NCBI GenBank assembly: GCA_002189035.1
Contig: NEEC01000020.1
Location: 1,116,001 to 1,180,000, forward strand
DNA length: 64,000 nt
From: Utricularia gibba
Taxonomy: Eukaryota > Streptophyta > Magnoliopsida > Lamiales > Lentibulariaceae
Direction of reading: 5' to 3'
Position 1 is the first letter of the stretch, and every line of letters begins with the position of its first letter. Shown here in pieces: positions 61,383 through 64,000 of this stretch. Both the position numbers and the translations under genes were made by a program. A model generated the notes under the pieces. It searched no databases. It was not told the origin of the DNA and saw only the letters and a program-made list of their open reading frames with translations.

Positions 61383-61421
61383 GGATATTTGGCTTCAAAG
61401 AAACAGACGGCGCCACGTCAG
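61383..61421 (-). promoter_or_regulatory. Possible TOC1 promoter elements (near-evening element and ACGT core)
   Basis: About 270-310 bases upstream of the TOC1 start, the minus strand reads CCAAATATCC, one base away from the evening element AAATATCT bound by CCA1/LHY-type factors. Nearby is GCCACGTCAG, an ACGT core. TOC1 promoters are known to use an evening element. Short motifs occur by chance, so this is weak. Confidence 0.25.
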
Positions 61422-63699
61422 TCGATAAAGAACGCGGATCAATCGGCGGGTGACCTGTACAACCATTTTCAATTGGTACAGCGACTCAACCCCCAAAGAA
61501 CCGGTTTATTCATTTCAAGACCCGAAACAAGTTGCTCCGTGGGTGGCATATTGATTTTCAACATTTGAATATATTTAATATTCATATTAACCAATAAATT
61601 TGAACATACAAAATATTACACAATAATGCGTATTATGATAATTGATTTTATATCATTTTAAAAATCCGTATTTTTTTTATAATTGTTTTGGATTGCTTCT
61701 ACCCACTTTACACATCTCATTTTCATTACTTTACACTAATTTCATATTAAATCTAATATGTGGAATTATTATTGTACATTTAACTGTTTCTTACACTAGA
61801 TTGTTATTTTAATTGGTTGAATTAAGAATATGTGGAAAAATTCAAGATATATTTTAATAATAATTTTTTTATTGAATTTTCTTTTTACGTATTGCAAGCC
61901 AATTTTCAATCATTCACATACTCTTTGGCCTCACGGGTAATGGCTACAGGGTTTGGAAGTTTTTTAAAAGATTTTGTGTGACATTAACTGGGTTCCACTC
62001 GGTATTCTCGAATAGAGCCACCTACTAACACTAGATATTCTCGAATTGATTTTATAAAAACTTTATCCAGCATTCAATAGAGGCATCTTCTAATTGCTCT
62101 AGTTGGATAGGCTTTATTCGAGAATAACAAGAAATATTTAATGTTGATTTTTCCTTTTTTGTAAAACTAACCCCTTTTTTCCTAGTCAAACATGATTAAT
62201 GGTTCAATCTTTTTTAGAATAGGAATTTTTTTCTTACGTGTAGTGGACTGCATGCTTGCACCTGAATGCAAAAGATGAATAGACAATAAGGGGGTATTTT
62301 TTGAGAGATATACATAGTATCTAGCAATAGAACACATCTCCTCATTGAGTGACACAAAACACCTATAGTATTAAGTGCATCACTTGCATGAAATACAATT
62401 AAACATACTTAGGGTTGATAAACAAAAAATTATGCAAGTTGTTAAAATTAAAAATTCACATATTAAATAAATTTATAAACCTAATTAACAACCAATCATA
62501 TTAAAAAGATAAGCATAATGGATTAGAGTCAAATACAAGGAGCTATATGTCTATTGTATTAAGATTGATGCATGTTGTTTTTGTAATGGTTGAAAATTTA
62601 GTTTAAGTTAGAGATATGAGTTTCACAATAATATGCAGATAGGTAACAATAGGAAAAATCAGATCTTTATCTAAAATAAAAGAAGATAATGCATTAAAAC
62701 ACTCAGGAATAGCATGCTAATCACTATAACTATTCCATCTAAACCAAAAAATTATTCACCTAACAAGAAAAGGCTCAAGTTTACCCAAATTCTTGTTTTT
62801 TTCTAATTTTTTATCTACCTCTAATTAGAGTTGTTTATGATAAATACTCCCCTTCTTGAATCTGTCTTGGTTTGATAAAAAAGTTGAGTGATTAAGTGAT
62901 GGTGTGATCTAGTGAACAATAAGTATACTCAACTCCCTTTTTTCCAAGGTACCTCTATGTGCCTAGTCACTTATACTAAGGGAAAGAAAATCACTTTTAT
63001 AATATAACATGAAAACTATCTTCGTTCTACAACTTAAAAGCATGAAAAGAAATAATATAACAAGCAGTAACTAGAATCATAAATAGTTGCATGAAAAAAC
63101 TAAAACTATTTTGAGCTAAGAGTAATGTTCTTCATAAGCGAAAGAAACCTTCAAAAGAGTACTTGGTTCCTGTTTCGTCTTCTTCGTTTCTTCCTATAAG
63201 TTCTTCCCAGATCTTCTCCCCATAAGAAGTCTCAGGTGTATTCTCCAAAGCCTTGGAGATATTTTCTTCCACCTCACTATGCTAAAACTCCTCTTTTTTA
63301 TCTTCTTGGAATTTGTTGCTTCTCTTTCTTCTCTTTTGTCTCCTTTTCATGTTGCCTCTATTGTACACTTTTCAGCTCATTGGGATTTACATTGTTGACA
63401 TATGCTGCGTTGCTCAAGAAAATGATTGGAAACACAAGTAGTTGTGCTAGTCACAAAAACGTAGAAATACACTATAAAGTCTGCGTTTTGTAGAAAAATA
63501 TTAATTATTTTCCTATTCTTAAGCACTCAAAAATATATGTTATCAAGGGTACATGCCATGTGTTTTGTATGCGTCATTGTTTCGACTCCCATTCCTACAT
63601 AATAAAATATGAAACCCAATAATGAATGATAATGATCAGAGGAGATGAATGCACAATTTCATGAATAGAAAGTAGCCACGAAAATCCAATAAATTTGAT
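61422..63699. other. Intergenic AT-rich DNA, no gene seen
   Basis: No coding potential was recognised on either strand. The frame 63236-63493 is hydrophobic and low in complexity with no family features. The right part may belong to the hAT copy that continues past the window edge. Confidence 0.35.
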
Positions 63700-64000
63700 G
63701 AGTACAATTTCATGAACGGTATCTAGATATGAATCTTCACGGATGAATGAATTGCATCAATCTAAAATATAGTAGCTATCTCCCTTATGTTGAAGCTGAT
63801 GCATTGCATTCTATAACACAACTTCACTAGTCTTTGTAGTAATACTAGAAGAAACTGAAACCATCGAATACTAATCATCGGTGGAAGGTTGTGGAACAGT
63901 TACATCCCTCTGTTGTTGTGGCCTTGTAGTACCATATTCATTCTCATATAATTCATACAAATAATTTAAAGCATTTAAAGCAAAATCATACATGACTTTA
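63700..64000 (-). mobile_element. hAT transposase C-terminal fragment, cut by the window edge
   Basis: The minus strand reads VMYDFALNALNYLYELYENE, then TTRPQQQ, YSMVSVSSS, and NAMHQLQ, KGDSYYILD. The hAT element at 16727-20725 carries the matching order ALEHLYDFYD, HYSLVQVSTT, NAMHQLHGNKGDNFDLLDWW. The two copies are therefore the same hAT family. Stops interrupt this copy, and similarity ends just after the YYILD position. The rest of the element lies beyond the right edge. Confidence 0.7.

Noticed and set aside
1-64000. CRISPR arrays, bacterial operons, riboswitches or ribosome-binding sites
   Set aside because: The window is plant nuclear DNA. The tandem repeats seen lack the regular short-repeat/unique-spacer pattern.

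Overview
This window is nuclear DNA of a flowering plant, almost certainly a eudicot. Genes are split by short GT-AG introns in AT-rich DNA. Long intergenic stretches are filled with decayed LTR retrotransposons and DNA transposons. A small organelle-derived fragment is also present. The species cannot be fixed from the sequence alone.

I could reconstruct eight host genes. In order they are NSE1 (+, 1219-2994), a NETWORKED1/KIP1-type actin-binding coiled-coil protein (+, 7785-11969), an ALP1-like domesticated Harbinger transposase (-, 12565-14208), a subtilase of the SBT1.6 type (-, 22793-25092), the HECT E3 ligase UPL7 (-, 38972-44098, 14 exons), a plastid phosphoenolpyruvate/phosphate translocator (+, 48096-50402, 9 exons), the small TFIIS-like subunit of RNA polymerase III (-, 51475-51977, 3 exons) and the clock gene TOC1/PRR1 (-, 58245-61112, 6 exons). 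They do not form an operon or a metabolic cluster. They are ordinary housekeeping or regulatory genes separated by repeats.

Three of the eight (NSE1, ALP1-like, SBT1.6-like) each need exactly one extra base, in or beside a G run, to restore an otherwise intact reading frame. This pattern fits uncorrected homopolymer deletions in the assembly better than three independent pseudogenes, but that needs checking.

The mobile fraction is well structured. At 15.9-21.7 kb a minus-strand Ty1/copia remnant (gag, protease, primer-binding site) is split by a 4.0-kb hAT element with terminal inverted repeats and an imperfect 8-bp target duplication. At 29.0-31.15 kb there are Harbinger transposase and terminal remnants with Ty3/gypsy remnants between them. 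At 31.7-36.9 kb lies a decayed copia element with both LTRs, which carries about 0.4 kb of foreign DNA including a piece of the plastid gene ycf2. At 52.9-56.3 kb lies a Pong-type PIF/Harbinger element with two ORF remnants, terminal inverted repeats and TTA/TTG flanks. The last 300 bases hold the end of a second hAT copy related to the first. Several degenerate tandem repeats (4.65-5.8, 19.7-20.1, 30.55-30.83, 37.3-38.06 and 59.6-59.8 kb) account for part of the remaining DNA.

I found no convincing undescribed biological system. The observations most worth a second look are the ycf2 insertion inside the copia element, the nested hAT/copia pair, a 75-bp stop-free intron in the NET1 gene (an exitron candidate), and the recurring single-base frameshifts.
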